From an uncultured Pseudomonadales bacterium (GTDB lineage: Bacteria; Pseudomonadota; Gammaproteobacteria; Pseudomonadales; Porticoccaceae), in contig CALSSA010000008.1 of assembly GCA_943788875.1 (NCBI GenBank), positions 62,001 to 126,000 of the forward strand: a DNA stretch of 64,000 bases, in the 5' to 3' direction. How positions within the stretch are numbered: the first letter of the stretch is position 1; each line of letters starts with the position of its first letter. The translations under genes and the position numbers were made by a program. Below are positions 38,298 through 46,966 of this stretch, piece after piece. The notes beneath the pieces are model-generated. The model saw nothing but the letters and a program-made list of their open reading frames with translations. It had not been told where the DNA came from and made no database searches.

Positions 38298-38935
38298 TGC
38301 TGTTGCTCCCGATCTTTATGGGACTCAATACTGTACTTACGAACCTTATCCATAGCCAGATCTTGGTGGGTCGAGAGTAAAATGCAGCCACCAGTCGCCA
38401 CATGACTCGCCATGCGCGCCTGCAGAATACTTACACCCTGTTTGTCGATAGCCGTAAATGGCTCATCCAGATACCAAACTTTGGCCTGACTGGTGAACAA
38501 CCGCGCCAGAGCCACACGCCTGTGTTGCCCGGCAGAGAGGCTGTAACAGGGAACATCCTCATAGCCGCGCAGACCAACCTGAGCCAGCGCCGCGCTAATT
38601 TCAGCCGCCGTGGTTATCGCAGGACTCATCCAACGCAGATTCTCGTCTGCACTGAGAGTTAGTTTTACCGCCGGTTGATGGCCAATGTAAAGAATGTTGG
38701 CAAGATACTCATAGTAGCAATTAGCAATATTTTCGCCGCAGAACAAAATCGAGCCTGATGTTGGCTGCAGGGCACTGGTCAGCAGCCTGATCAAGGTGGT
38801 TTTACCGGCGCCATTAGGACCCTCAATCTGCACAATATCCCCCGCCTCAACACTGAAGCTGATCGGTTCAAAGATATTGCAGTCGTCACGTTCAAAGAAC
38901 AGGCGATCAACCGTTAAGAGAGGTGTTTTGGGCAA
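38294..38935 (-). CDS. ccmA: CcmA, haem exporter ATP-binding protein
   Basis: ABC ATPase, 213 residues: Walker A IEGPNGAGKTTLIRLL, signature SLSAGQHRRVALARLF, Walker B VWYLDEPFTAID. First gene of ccmABCDEFGHI. TTG start, with GGAAC about 6 bases upstream; no earlier ATG fits. Confidence 0.95.
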   Translation of the reverse strand: MPKTPLLTVDRLFFERDDCNIFEPISFSVEAGDIVQIEGPNGAGKTTLIRLLTSALQPTSGSILFCGENIANCYYEYLANILYIGHQPAVKLTLSADENLRWMSPAITTAAEISAALAQVGLRGYEDVPCYSLSAGQHRRVALARLFTSQAKVWYLDEPFTAIDKQGVSILQARMASHVATGGCILLSTHQDLAMDKVRKYSIESHKDREQQQ

Positions 38936-38973
38936 CAGATAGTTCCGCGGTCTAGTTAATTATTACGGCTGCA

Positions 38974-38982
38974 ATTGTAGCA
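38974..38982 (-). promoter_or_regulatory. candidate extended -10 promoter for the ccm operon
   Basis: Minus strand reads TGC then TACAAT, an extended -10 pattern, about 40 bases before the ccmA TTG. No convincing -35 was seen, as is usual for extended -10 promoters. Confidence 0.3.
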
Positions 38983-39055
38983 AAATTCAGACGTGAATGG
39001 TTGGCTTTCGTTGATTTAAGCGGCAGCAGAAATCCAGTTAAAATCTGCAGAATGG

Positions 39056-39250
39056 CTAATCAAAGTCATCATCAAAATCATAGTCCCGCATCTGCTTCTG
39101 CACACGCGCCTCTTCAAGCTTCAACTCAAGACGCCGCCTTGACTCCAGGTCCAACTGCGCGCGTTGCTTATCGGTCAGACTGGGCTCATCAGCCCCCGAT
39201 GATTCCTCATCGTCTATCCCGTGCCCTAGTTCATCAAGATCATCACCCAT
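39056..39250 (-). CDS. PA3496-family small acidic protein
   Basis: 64 residues, very acidic at both ends, with a charged helical middle (LDLESRRRLELKLEEARVQK) and the ending RDYDFDDDFD. The helix plus a terminal DYDFD fits the small PA3496 family of pseudomonads, whose role in the envelope is putative. Separated by about 120 bases from ccmA. Confidence 0.6.
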   Translation of the reverse strand: MGDDLDELGHGIDDEESSGADEPSLTDKQRAQLDLESRRRLELKLEEARVQKQMRDYDFDDDFD

Positions 39251-39450
39251 AACTCAAACCTCAGGTTCACAACCTAACAATTCTTACTTGCGGAATATTA
39301 CGGTACAAAACCGAAAATAAGTGCAAAACAATCAATCGTCAAGAAAATAAATCTGCCGGGGAATCTATTGCCTGACCACTAGTCAAACCAGTTAAGTTAC
39401 CCATACGTATCTTTCACCGAAACAAGTCATTAGGTTATTGGAGAACGCAT

Positions 39451-40065
39451 TTGAACAATCCAGCTTTTAAAGTTCGCACGGTGGCTATAGCCATATTTGT
39501 TTTGTTATTTGGACTCAGTCAGACCAGCACTGCGGAGCAACGAGAGGCAATCTTTGCCGGCGGCTGTTTCTGGTGTATAGAGAGTGACTTTGAAAAACTC
39601 GACGGCGTAAAAGCGGTAGTCTCCGGCTATATTGGCGGCCATATAGCCAACCCCAACTATAAGCAGGTTTCATCTGGCACCTCGGGCCATACCGAAGCGG
39701 TCAAAATCACCTTTGACAGCCAAACTATTAGCTACCAGCAGCTGCTGGCGCACTTTTGGGTCAACATTGATCCTCTTGATGGTGACGGGCAGTTCTGTGA
39801 TCGCGGCGCCCAGTATCGCAGTGAACTTTTTTATCTCGACGGGAATCAGCAGCAGGAAGCCCAGCAGTCTCTGGACCAACTTATTACCAGCGGGACCCTG
39901 AAGGGCGACATCAAAACGAAGATAACTGCAGCCAGTCAATTCTACCTGGCTGAAGACTACCATCAGGACTATTACAAAAAGAACCCCACCCGCTACAACT
40001 ACTACCGCTGGAGCTGTGGTCGCGACAAGCGGCTAATGCAGCTTTGGGGCACGAAAAAAGAATAA
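39451..40065 (+). CDS. msrA: MsrA, peptide methionine sulfoxide reductase, exported
   Basis: Reduces methionine-S-sulfoxide. Catalytic IFAGGCFWCIESDFE, GYIGGHIANPNYKQVSSGTS and GAQYRSELFYLDGNQQ are family blocks; the C-terminus carries YYRWSCGRDKR with the recycling cysteine. A signal peptide (VAIAIFVLLFGLSQTSTAEQ) suggests a periplasmic enzyme. TTG start with GGAG 7 bases upstream; no in-frame ATG precedes the signal peptide. Confidence 0.93.
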   Translation: MNNPAFKVRTVAIAIFVLLFGLSQTSTAEQREAIFAGGCFWCIESDFEKLDGVKAVVSGYIGGHIANPNYKQVSSGTSGHTEAVKITFDSQTISYQQLLAHFWVNIDPLDGDGQFCDRGAQYRSELFYLDGNQQQEAQQSLDQLITSGTLKGDIKTKITAASQFYLAEDYHQDYYKKNPTRYNYYRWSCGRDKRLMQLWGTKKE

Positions 40066-40075
40066 CGTCATTGCT

Positions 40076-40972
40076 CTAATGCACCACCAGCATATCGGTG
40101 TCTAAGTAACTCAGTACTTTCTCAGCTGAGTTGCCAATGAACTTGCCCGCCAGACCACGATTGGCGGCGCTGCCAATCACCAACAGCCCATGAGTATCAA
40201 CAATGTCCCCAAGGGCCTTATCTACCCGGCCTGTTAACACCTCAATCCTGTCTGGCCGAACGCTGAGTTTATCCAACATCAGTTTGAGTTTCTGCTGGCT
40301 GCGCACTTTGGCCTCGGCAGCAGTTTCATGCCACAGCACAGATTGTCCTGGAATGGGTGGCACATAGGCCATAGGTACAGCCATGGCATCAAAGTCTGGC
40401 AGCACAGAAACTATCCATAGCGGCATTGACAGTGCACCAGCCAATCGCTGCGCCTGACCAATTACCCTCTCCCCCAACGCACTGTGCTCGGGACTTTCAT
40501 CCAGAGTACTCACCGCAGCAATGACCTCCTGAATAACTGCATTCTGGCCGCTGATCAACCACAGAGGACAGCTCGCATCACGTAACAGTTGCCAGTCTTC
40601 AGGAGTCTGTAAAAAATTTGCCAGCCGCGAGTGCCTATCTCCCGCCACCTTAATAATCAAGTCAGCCTCCATCTTGCGGGCCTTATCCACCACTGGTCGG
40701 CACCAGCGCTTGCCCCAGGTCATACTGGAGCTGAAACTGACATTAAATTGATCAGTCAGCAATCTGAGCTTGGTTTCAGCACTATCGAGAATAGACTGTT
40801 TAATATCTTTGTAATTATCAAAACCTACATATTTGTGCATCTCTTCAATCTGATCATAGACGGTCATCAGTAGATGTAGCCTGCCCTCAGACTGGGCGAT
40901 TATCTTCACGGCTTGGGCCACTGCCTGCTCATCGATATCGGACCCATCCAATACTACAAGTATATTTTCCAT
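40076..40972 (-). CDS. uspE: UspE-like universal stress protein (tandem Usp domains)
   Basis: Two Usp domains: MENILVVLDGSDIDEQAV starts the first; the second begins near residue 155 and ends in GLLVIGSAANRGLAGKFIGN, an ATP-binding-type loop, and SAEKVLSYLDTDMLVVH. I chose ATG 40972 because GGGAG is just upstream; another ATG lies four codons earlier. Divergent from the fnr-type gene, a neighbourhood also seen in enterobacteria. Confidence 0.85.
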   Translation of the reverse strand: MENILVVLDGSDIDEQAVAQAVKIIAQSEGRLHLLMTVYDQIEEMHKYVGFDNYKDIKQSILDSAETKLRLLTDQFNVSFSSSMTWGKRWCRPVVDKARKMEADLIIKVAGDRHSRLANFLQTPEDWQLLRDASCPLWLISGQNAVIQEVIAAVSTLDESPEHSALGERVIGQAQRLAGALSMPLWIVSVLPDFDAMAVPMAYVPPIPGQSVLWHETAAEAKVRSQQKLKLMLDKLSVRPDRIEVLTGRVDKALGDIVDTHGLLVIGSAANRGLAGKFIGNSAEKVLSYLDTDMLVVH

Positions 40973-41067
40973 AGCTGCTCCCATTAGTTGTTGCCAACTG
41001 CATAATTGTTATTTCACTAGTAATTCTAGCCAGCTAGAGCGCAGCATCAGCAGTTACAGAGCATCAG

Positions 41068-41081
41068 ATGATATAGGTCAA
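41068..41081. promoter_or_regulatory. candidate FNR/Anr box
   Basis: ATGAT-ATAG-GTCAA matches the consensus TTGAT-N4-ATCAA at 4 of 5 positions in each half. It lies in the 207-base gap between divergent uspE and the fnr-type gene, about 99 bases before the latter, so it could serve either or autoregulation. Confidence 0.45.
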
Positions 41082-41179
41082 TTCCCTGTCTATACTAAAG
41101 AAGCTGTCCAGAGTTCAAACCGGCGCGTCACCGACTGTGGGCAGAACCCAAAACTCAGTTTGCCAAGGAAGGGAATTTC

Positions 41180-41908
41180 ATGCGATCACCGCAACTTATG
41201 ATCAAACCTAATAACTGTCACAGCTGTCGCATGAGCGCTCTGTGTCTGCCACTGGCGCTCCACACAAGTGACTTGGATAAGCTCGACAATGTCATTCAAC
41301 GGGGCAAGCCAATGCAGAAAAACCAGTCTGTATTTTATGCTGGTGATACCTTTACCTCGGTGTATGCCATTCGCAGTGGCGCGGTGAAGTCCTACTGTAT
41401 TACCGATGATGGTACTGAGCAGGTGACGGGCTTTTATTTGCCGGGAGAGATATTTGGCTGGGACGGCATAGCCACCAGCAAACATTCCAATCATGCAGTT
41501 ACTCTAGAAACCTCAGCACTCTGCGAGATTCCCTTTGCCCAATTTGAGCGTCTCGGCGCCACCATGCCGATGCTGCAGCAGCATTTTATGCGGCTGATGT
41601 CGAAGGAAATCAGCACAGATCAGGCTCTGATTACATTACTGAGTAAGAATTCTGCCGAAGAGCGTGTTGCTAGCCTGCTGCTTAGCTTGTCGAAACGGCT
41701 TAAAAGTCAGCAGCTTAGCGCCACCAAATTTCGCCTGCCCATGTCCAGAGCAGATATTGGCAACTATCTCGGCCTTACCGTAGAGACTGTAAGCCGGGTA
41801 TTCAGCCGCTTTCAAAGCTTTGACCTAATTTATTGCGAGCGCAAAGAAATCGAAATCATCAATCTGCAACGGCTCTCCTCACTGGCTCACAATGCCGAGT
41901 GCCTCTAA
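41180..41908 (+). CDS. fnr: FNR/Anr-type oxygen-sensing transcription regulator
   Basis: CRP/FNR family, 242 residues. The iron-sulfur ligands are C13, C16 and C22 (NNCHSCRMSALC) and C115 (SALCEIPF), the FNR spacing. The recognition helix LGLTVETVSRVFSRFQ contains the E-xx-SR residues that read TTGAT half-sites. Expected to switch genes under oxygen limitation. AAGGAAGGGA sits before the start. Confidence 0.93.
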   Translation: MRSPQLMIKPNNCHSCRMSALCLPLALHTSDLDKLDNVIQRGKPMQKNQSVFYAGDTFTSVYAIRSGAVKSYCITDDGTEQVTGFYLPGEIFGWDGIATSKHSNHAVTLETSALCEIPFAQFERLGATMPMLQQHFMRLMSKEISTDQALITLLSKNSAEERVASLLLSLSKRLKSQQLSATKFRLPMSRADIGNYLGLTVETVSRVFSRFQSFDLIYCERKEIEIINLQRLSSLAHNAECL

Positions 41909-41986
41909 GGCCTGCAACATAACGACAGTTTAGATTGAGCTGACATCCAGCCCGTCCTACAATGCGTAAAACCATTGGAACCCACA

Positions 41987-43225
41987 ATGAAAATCTACTT
42001 AGTTGGCGGCGCTGTTCGCGATAAATTACTCGATTATCCCAGTGATGAAAATGACTGGGTGGTGGTTGGTGGCTCGCCACAAGAGATGGTCGACCTGGGC
42101 TATCAGCCTGTGGGGCAAGACTTTCCCGTCTTTATCAACCCCAAAACCGGCGAAGAATATGCCCTGGCCCGCACCGAGCGAAAATCCGGCAATGGCTATC
42201 AGGGTTTTAGCTTTCATACCGCACCAGATATCAGCCTCGAGGATGACCTGATCCGTCGTGATCTGACCATCAATGCCATGGCAGAGGACGAGAACGGGCA
42301 GATTATCGACCCCTATGGTGGCCAGCGAGATCTCAACCATAAACTACTTCGTCATGTTTCCGATGCGTTTACCGAAGACCCATTGCGGGTTTTGCGTGTC
42401 GCTCGCTTTGCTGCCCGCTACCATCATTTAGGGTTTACCATCGCCCCAGAGACTATGAGCCTGATGCAAGATCTGGTTAGCACTGGTGAACTTGCCCATC
42501 TGGTGGCCGAGCGCCTGTGGAAAGAAACCGAGCGAGCCCTCTGTGAGCGCTCGCCAGATATCTATATTCAGGTACTGCGAGACTGCGGTGCCCTAGCTGA
42601 ACTATTTCCGGAAGTGGAAAAGCTGTTTGGAGTCCCCCAGCGGGCTGACTACCATCCAGAGGTCGACACCGGCATCCATACCTTGATGTCATTACAGCAG
42701 GCCGCCAGACTGTCCGACTGCGCCAGAGTGCGGTTTTCTGTGCTGGTCCATGATCTGGGTAAAGGCATTACGCCTGATGATGTACTGCCCAGCCACAGAG
42801 GCCATGAAGCGCGGGGTCTGCCGCTGGTTAAAAATGTCTGTGATCGCCTTAAAGTGCCCAATGAGCATCGTCAGCTGGCGATGGTGGTAACCGAATTTCA
42901 CCTGCTGTGCCACAAAGCGCAGGAACTGCGGCCAGAAACTATCTTAAAACTGCTTAAAGGTCTTGGGGCTTTAAAATCCGCAGACCGACTCGAGGACTTT
43001 TTGCTCTGCTGCGAGGCAGATGCAAGGGGCCGCACAGGCTTTGAAGATCGCGATTATCCATCCTCAGATTATTTGCGCGAGGCACGACAGGTCGCGCTCG
43101 ACACTGATATCTCAGACCTTCTGAACTCTGGCATTAGCGGCGCGGAGATTGGCCAACAACTGAGTCAGCGTCAAATTGCCGGACTCACCGAATTTAAACA
43201 AAATTACCCAACATCTCAGGCATAA
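41987..43225 (+). CDS. cca: Cca, multifunctional CCA tRNA nucleotidyltransferase
   Basis: Adds and repairs the tRNA 3' CCA. YLVGGAVRDKLLDYPSDENDW with its DxD-type metal site, RRDLTINAMAEDENGQIIDP and VLRVARFAARY are the class II blocks; the C-terminal HD domain carries VLVHDLGKG. 412 residues from ATG 41987, the usual length of the bifunctional form. A TTG four codons earlier is less likely. Confidence 0.95.
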   Translation: MKIYLVGGAVRDKLLDYPSDENDWVVVGGSPQEMVDLGYQPVGQDFPVFINPKTGEEYALARTERKSGNGYQGFSFHTAPDISLEDDLIRRDLTINAMAEDENGQIIDPYGGQRDLNHKLLRHVSDAFTEDPLRVLRVARFAARYHHLGFTIAPETMSLMQDLVSTGELAHLVAERLWKETERALCERSPDIYIQVLRDCGALAELFPEVEKLFGVPQRADYHPEVDTGIHTLMSLQQAARLSDCARVRFSVLVHDLGKGITPDDVLPSHRGHEARGLPLVKNVCDRLKVPNEHRQLAMVVTEFHLLCHKAQELRPETILKLLKGLGALKSADRLEDFLLCCEADARGRTGFEDRDYPSSDYLREARQVALDTDISDLLNSGISGAEIGQQLSQRQIAGLTEFKQNYPTSQA

Positions 43226-43227
43226 CT

Positions 43228-43974
43228 ATGAATCAACAAGATCGGCAAGTGGTACTGATAACCGGCGCCGCAAGACGTATTGGTGCAGTCACCGCCCAGC
43301 TATTTCACGACGCGGGCTACACAGTCGTTATTCATTACAATAATTCCGCCGCCGCTGCCGATAGGCTTTGTGAGCAGCTTAATGCCCAGCGCCCGGACAG
43401 CTGCCTGTTGGTGCAAACCGATCTCAATGACATGGCAGCGCTGGATAAAATCACCGACCTGGTCAACAGCCTGGGGCGGCTTGATGTGCTGATCAACAAC
43501 GCTTCAAGCTTTTACCCGACTCCACTGGAAAACTGTGACGACCAACAGTGGAATGACCTGATTAACAGCAACCTCAAGGGGCCGTTCTTTTTATCTCAGA
43601 AGCTGGCGCCAATGCTGGTTAAAGCTCAGGGAGCCATTGTTAATATCTCAGATATGCATGCGCGCCAGGCTCTCAGCAACCACCCTATTTACACCATTGC
43701 TAAGGCCGGCAATATCGCTATGACCAAATCAATGGCAAAAGATCTGGGCCCCCATGTGCGGGTCAACAGTGTTGCTCCGGGCGCGATTCTGTGGCCCGAA
43801 CATGAGCAGGATGATGTGGATAAGCAGAGCTCTGTACTGAGCAAGGTGCCCATGGGCAGGCTCGGCACTGAGTCCGACATTGCTCAGACGGCATTCTTTT
43901 TAGCGGTAAATGCGACTTATATGACCGGCCAGACTATTGCCGTAGACGGTGGCAGTTCTAACAGCCTAGGCTGA
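43228..43974 (+). CDS. folM: pteridine reductase (FolM/PTR1-type SDR)
   Basis: SDR of 248 residues with TGAARRIG, the TGxxxRxG cofactor motif that marks pteridine reductases, LINNASSFYPTPL, and YTIAKAG as catalytic site. Reduces dihydro-pterins or dihydrofolate. The neighbouring folK and folB genes support a folate role. Its end overlaps convergent folK by 9 bases. Confidence 0.88.
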   Translation: MNQQDRQVVLITGAARRIGAVTAQLFHDAGYTVVIHYNNSAAAADRLCEQLNAQRPDSCLLVQTDLNDMAALDKITDLVNSLGRLDVLINNASSFYPTPLENCDDQQWNDLINSNLKGPFFLSQKLAPMLVKAQGAIVNISDMHARQALSNHPIYTIAKAGNIAMTKSMAKDLGPHVRVNSVAPGAILWPEHEQDDVDKQSSVLSKVPMGRLGTESDIAQTAFFLAVNATYMTGQTIAVDGGSSNSLG

Positions 43975-44481
43975 GGGTGGCAAATTGATTCCGCGCCAGA
44001 GGAAGGCCACCGGCCAGAGCCTCTGTTTCTCTCTGTCGTAGTCCTGCCAATGCTGGTTATAGGTTTTCTCGGTCACAGGATGAGCAGTATCACCAGCGAC
44101 TTCAGCCATGGGTTGAAGTACAAAGGCATTTTTAAGCACTTCATCACGAGGAAGTTTAACCCCCTCAATTTCGCCAGCAAAATCATCTAGGGTAAGAATG
44201 TCAATATCCAAACTACGCGGCCCAAATCGCGGCGCGCTGCGATCGCGGCCATTTTGGTCCTCAATCTGCTTAAGCAACCTTGAGACAGTGCCAATGGTTG
44301 ATTCGGTGCGAATGCCCACCACCAAATTATAAAAGCTATCCCCTTCAAAACCCACTGACTCACTCTCGTATACCGAGGAGATAATCAGCTCACCAAAGTT
44401 CTCTGCCAGACTATCCAGTGCCGCACCTATATGCAGGTGCCGCTGAATATTACTACCCAAGCTAAGGAACAATAATGCCAT
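43966..44481 (-). CDS. folK: FolK, HPPK
   Basis: 2-amino-4-hydroxy-6-hydroxymethyldihydropteridine pyrophosphokinase. FLSLGSNIQRHLHIGAAL at the start and the signature RFGPRSLDIDILTLDDF with its metal aspartates. 171 residues. Overlaps folB by 1 base; the two steps are consecutive in folate synthesis. Confidence 0.93.
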   Translation of the reverse strand: MALLFLSLGSNIQRHLHIGAALDSLAENFGELIISSVYESESVGFEGDSFYNLVVGIRTESTIGTVSRLLKQIEDQNGRDRSAPRFGPRSLDIDILTLDDFAGEIEGVKLPRDEVLKNAFVLQPMAEVAGDTAHPVTEKTYNQHWQDYDREKQRLWPVAFLWRGINLPPSA

Positions 44482-44837
44482 TAAGGCCGCTCTCCTCGCT
44501 CAATAATAATCCCTACATCCTGGGAATATCTTAGTGCACCAGGCTTGCTGACGCGCAACTTTAGCCAGGGAACCGAGAACTCTTCACGCACAATGCGCGC
44601 AATCTCTTCCGCCAGTCGCTCAACCAGCAAAAATTCACTGGCTTCAATAAAGGCAATCAGCCGCTTGGCAATCGACTTATAGTTGAGCGCATGCTCAATA
44701 TCATCGGTTTCTGCCGCCTTGCGGATATCATGGGCCATCTCCAGATCCAGACTGATGGTCTGTTTGACCTCACGCTCCCAGTCATAAATACCAATAATGG
44801 TCTCAATGCGCAGGTCTCTTATATAAACAATATCCAT
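44481..44837 (-). CDS. folB: FolB, dihydroneopterin aldolase
   Basis: 118 residues: RDLRIETIIGIYDWEREVKQ, VERLAEEIARIV and LRVSKPGALRYS with the catalytic lysine. I start at ATG 44837, which has AAGGAA upstream; a longer frame to 44918 would lie inside tsaD. 13 bases after the tsaD stop. Confidence 0.93.
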   Translation of the reverse strand: MDIVYIRDLRIETIIGIYDWEREVKQTISLDLEMAHDIRKAAETDDIEHALNYKSIAKRLIAFIEASEFLLVERLAEEIARIVREEFSVPWLKLRVSKPGALRYSQDVGIIIERGERP

Positions 44838-44850
44838 TTCTATTCCTTGA

Positions 44851-45888
44851 TTAGCGGGACTGTAAATTCTGTAACTGGTCCAGAGGCCAGCGTGGCGTGG
44901 CCGCAATGGCGAGCTCATTGCTCTGACCTGCCTTTAAACGCTGACAGCCCGCGTAGGCAATCATGGCGCCATTATCGGTGCAAAACTCATGGCGTGCATA
45001 GAATACTTCGGCGTCCTCTTTCGCCAGCGCGACCTCGAGCTTGTCACGCAACCTGGCATTGGCAGACACACCACCAGCAATCACCAGTGTTTTCATATTG
45101 GTTTGCTTCAGGGCACGTCGACATTTAATCACCAACGTATCCACCACTGCCTCCTGAAACCCAGCGCAGATATCCACAGCATCTTGATCACTGGGCAGCA
45201 TATCCTCCCCCCGATGTTTTTCAATCAAATTGCGGGTGAATGTCTTGAGCCCTGAAAAACTAAAATCCAGCCCTGGCCGGTCAGTCATCGGGCGAGGAAA
45301 ATCAAAGCGGTCGATCTGACCTCGATCAGCCATAGCAGCCAACACAGGGCCACCGGGATAATCCAAGTCGAGCATTTTAGCAGTCTTGTCAAAGGCTTCG
45401 CCAGCCGCATCATCCAAAGACTCACCCAGCACCTCATATTCACCTATAGCCTGCACCGAGACCAGCTGGGTGTGACCACCCGATACCAAAAGCGCTACAA
45501 ATGGAAACTGTGGAGGGTTCTCCTCCAGCATCGGTGCCAATAAATGGCCTTCCATATGATGCACTCCAAGCACAGGGATATCCAAAGCAAAGCCCAGCGC
45601 AGTGGCCATAGCCCCACCAACCATCAGCGCCCCCATAAGACCTGGACCCGATGTGTATGCAATGCCCTGCAAATCAGCTTTGTTAACGTCTGCCTCCTCC
45701 AACACCAGATTGAGCAGCGGGATAATTTTGCGCACATGATCTCTAGAGGCCAGCTCAGGCACTACTCCACCATATTCTGCATGGAGTTTGACCTGAGAAT
45801 AAAGCGTATGCGCAAGCAAACCTCGCTCACTGTCATAAACAGCCAGTCCAGTTTCATCGCAAGATGTTTCAATACCCAATACAAGCAT
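44851..45888 (-). CDS. tsaD: TsaD, tRNA threonylcarbamoyladenosine transferase
   Basis: Transfers threonylcarbamoyl to A37 of ANN-decoding tRNAs. [15 protein letters not shown], the metal motif [24 protein letters not shown] and [13 protein letters not shown] are hallmark blocks. 345 residues. Divergent from rpsU, the classical gammaproteobacterial arrangement. Confidence 0.96.
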   Translation of the reverse strand: MLVLGIETSCDETGLAVYDSERGLLAHTLYSQVKLHAEYGGVVPELASRDHVRKIIPLLNLVLEEADVNKADLQGIAYTSGPGLMGALMVGGAMATALGFALDIPVLGVHHMEGHLLAPMLEENPPQFPFVALLVSGGHTQLVSVQAIGEYEVLGESLDDAAGEAFDKTAKMLDLDYPGGPVLAAMADRGQIDRFDFPRPMTDRPGLDFSFSGLKTFTRNLIEKHRGEDMLPSDQDAVDICAGFQEAVVDTLVIKCRRALKQTNMKTLVIAGGVSANARLRDKLEVALAKEDAEVFYARHEFCTDNGAMIAYAGCQRLKAGQSNELAIAATPRWPLDQLQNLQSR

Positions 45889-46000
45889 TTAATGCAGGCC
45901 TTAAATAACCATTAGGGGTGCAACTTTAAACCCTCTACCGCCCCCTGTGAACCTCAACTTTACGGGATATTGGGGACAGCTAAAAAGCCTGCAAAAAACT

Positions 46001-46027
46001 TTGCATCAACAGGGCTAAGTGTATAGA
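46001..46027 (+). promoter_or_regulatory. candidate promoter for rpsU operon
   Basis: TTGCAT (46001-46006), 15 bases, then TATAGA (46022-46027), about 73 bases before rpsU. Spacing is short, so this is tentative. Confidence 0.35.
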
Positions 46028-46100
46028 CTACGCGCCCTTGAAGAGTCGACTACAGACAGGCTGTATCGGCAATTGTTATTCACTACAGGATTATGCATTT

Positions 46101-46316
46101 ATGCCAAGCGTTCGAATTAAAGAAAACGAGCCCTTTGACGTAGCACTACGTCGCTTTAAACGTTCATGCGAAAAAGCCGGAATACTGGCCAAAGTTCGCA
46201 GCTGTGAGTTCTACGAGAAGCCCACTTGGGAACGTAAGCGAAAAGCTGCTGCCGCTGTAAAGCGCAACCAGAAAAAAGTATCTCGCGAATCACGCAAGTT
46301 TACTCGACTCTATTAA
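46101..46316 (+). CDS. rpsU: RpsU, 30S ribosomal protein S21
   Basis: 71 residues: [20 protein letters not shown] then a basic helix ([20 protein letters not shown]) and [10 protein letters not shown], the standard S21. The ATG at 46101 is the family start; AGGA lies 10 bases upstream. First gene of the macromolecular synthesis cluster. Confidence 0.97.
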   Translation: MPSVRIKENEPFDVALRRFKRSCEKAGILAKVRSCEFYEKPTWERKRKAAAAVKRNQKKVSRESRKFTRLY

Positions 46317-46322
46317 AGCCAG

Positions 46323-46345
46323 CTCTGACCCCAGAGTTGTTTTTT
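46323..46345 (+). terminator. candidate terminator after rpsU
   Basis: CTCTG pairs with CAGAG around ACCC, followed by TTGTTTTTT. The five-pair stem is short, so it may be partial and tune expression of yqeY-dnaG-rpoD relative to rpsU. Confidence 0.5.
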
Positions 46346-46362
46346 AAAGAGTTAAATCAAAG

Positions 46363-46383
46363 AGCGCCCCGCGGGCGCTTTTT
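46363..46383 (+). terminator. rho-independent terminator after rpsU
   Basis: AGCGCCC (46363-46369) pairs with GGGCGCT (46373-46379) around CGC, then TTTTT. A strong GC stem with T-run, 47 bases after rpsU, in the position of the attenuating terminator in the E. coli cluster. Confidence 0.8.
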
Positions 46384-46434
46384 GTGTTTCTGGATTTCAC
46401 AAAACCAACCTTTTAATGGAGCCGAGCAACTGCT

Positions 46435-46881
46435 ATGTCAATGAAAAAACAGATTAACGACGCCATGAAAGATGCCATGCGCGCTAAAGACAAACCCCGT
46501 CTGGGTGCCATTCGCCTGATGCAAGCAGAGTTCAAACGTATCGAAGTGGACGAGCGCATTGAAATCGATGACGCCCGAGTACTGGCTGTGCTAGACAAAA
46601 TGGTTAAACAGCGCCGCGACTCCATCAATCAGTACGAAGCTGCAGGCCGCCAGGAACTGGCCGATATAGAAATCGCCGAGATTGCTGTCATTCAGGACTT
46701 TCTGCCCGCCGCCCTTAGCGACGAAGAGATCAACGCTATGGTTCAGGCTGCCATCGAACAGACCGGCGCCAACTCAATGGCCGATATGGGTAAGGTCATG
46801 GGAATTATCAAACCTCAGATTCAAGGTCGTGCCGATGCCGGCGCCGTCAGTGGACTGGTGAAGGCCGCCCTTACCGCCTAA
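46435..46881 (+). CDS. yqeY: YqeY/GatB-like protein
   Basis: 148 residues: MKDAMRAKDKPRLGAIRLMQ, KMVKQRRDSINQYEAAGRQE, FLPAALSDEEI and MGKVMGIIKPQIQGRADAG, which resemble the tail domain of the amidotransferase subunit GatB. Probable tRNA-associated role, not proven. Between rpsU and dnaG. Confidence 0.9.
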   Translation: MSMKKQINDAMKDAMRAKDKPRLGAIRLMQAEFKRIEVDERIEIDDARVLAVLDKMVKQRRDSINQYEAAGRQELADIEIAEIAVIQDFLPAALSDEEINAMVQAAIEQTGANSMADMGKVMGIIKPQIQGRADAGAVSGLVKAALTA

Positions 46882-46966
46882 GGTGGCCCGATTGAAAAAC
46901 TCTGTTTAAATTTCCCGCGGGAAGGCGTTACACTGTACCATCCACTGATAATAGCTCGTAGCGCCA

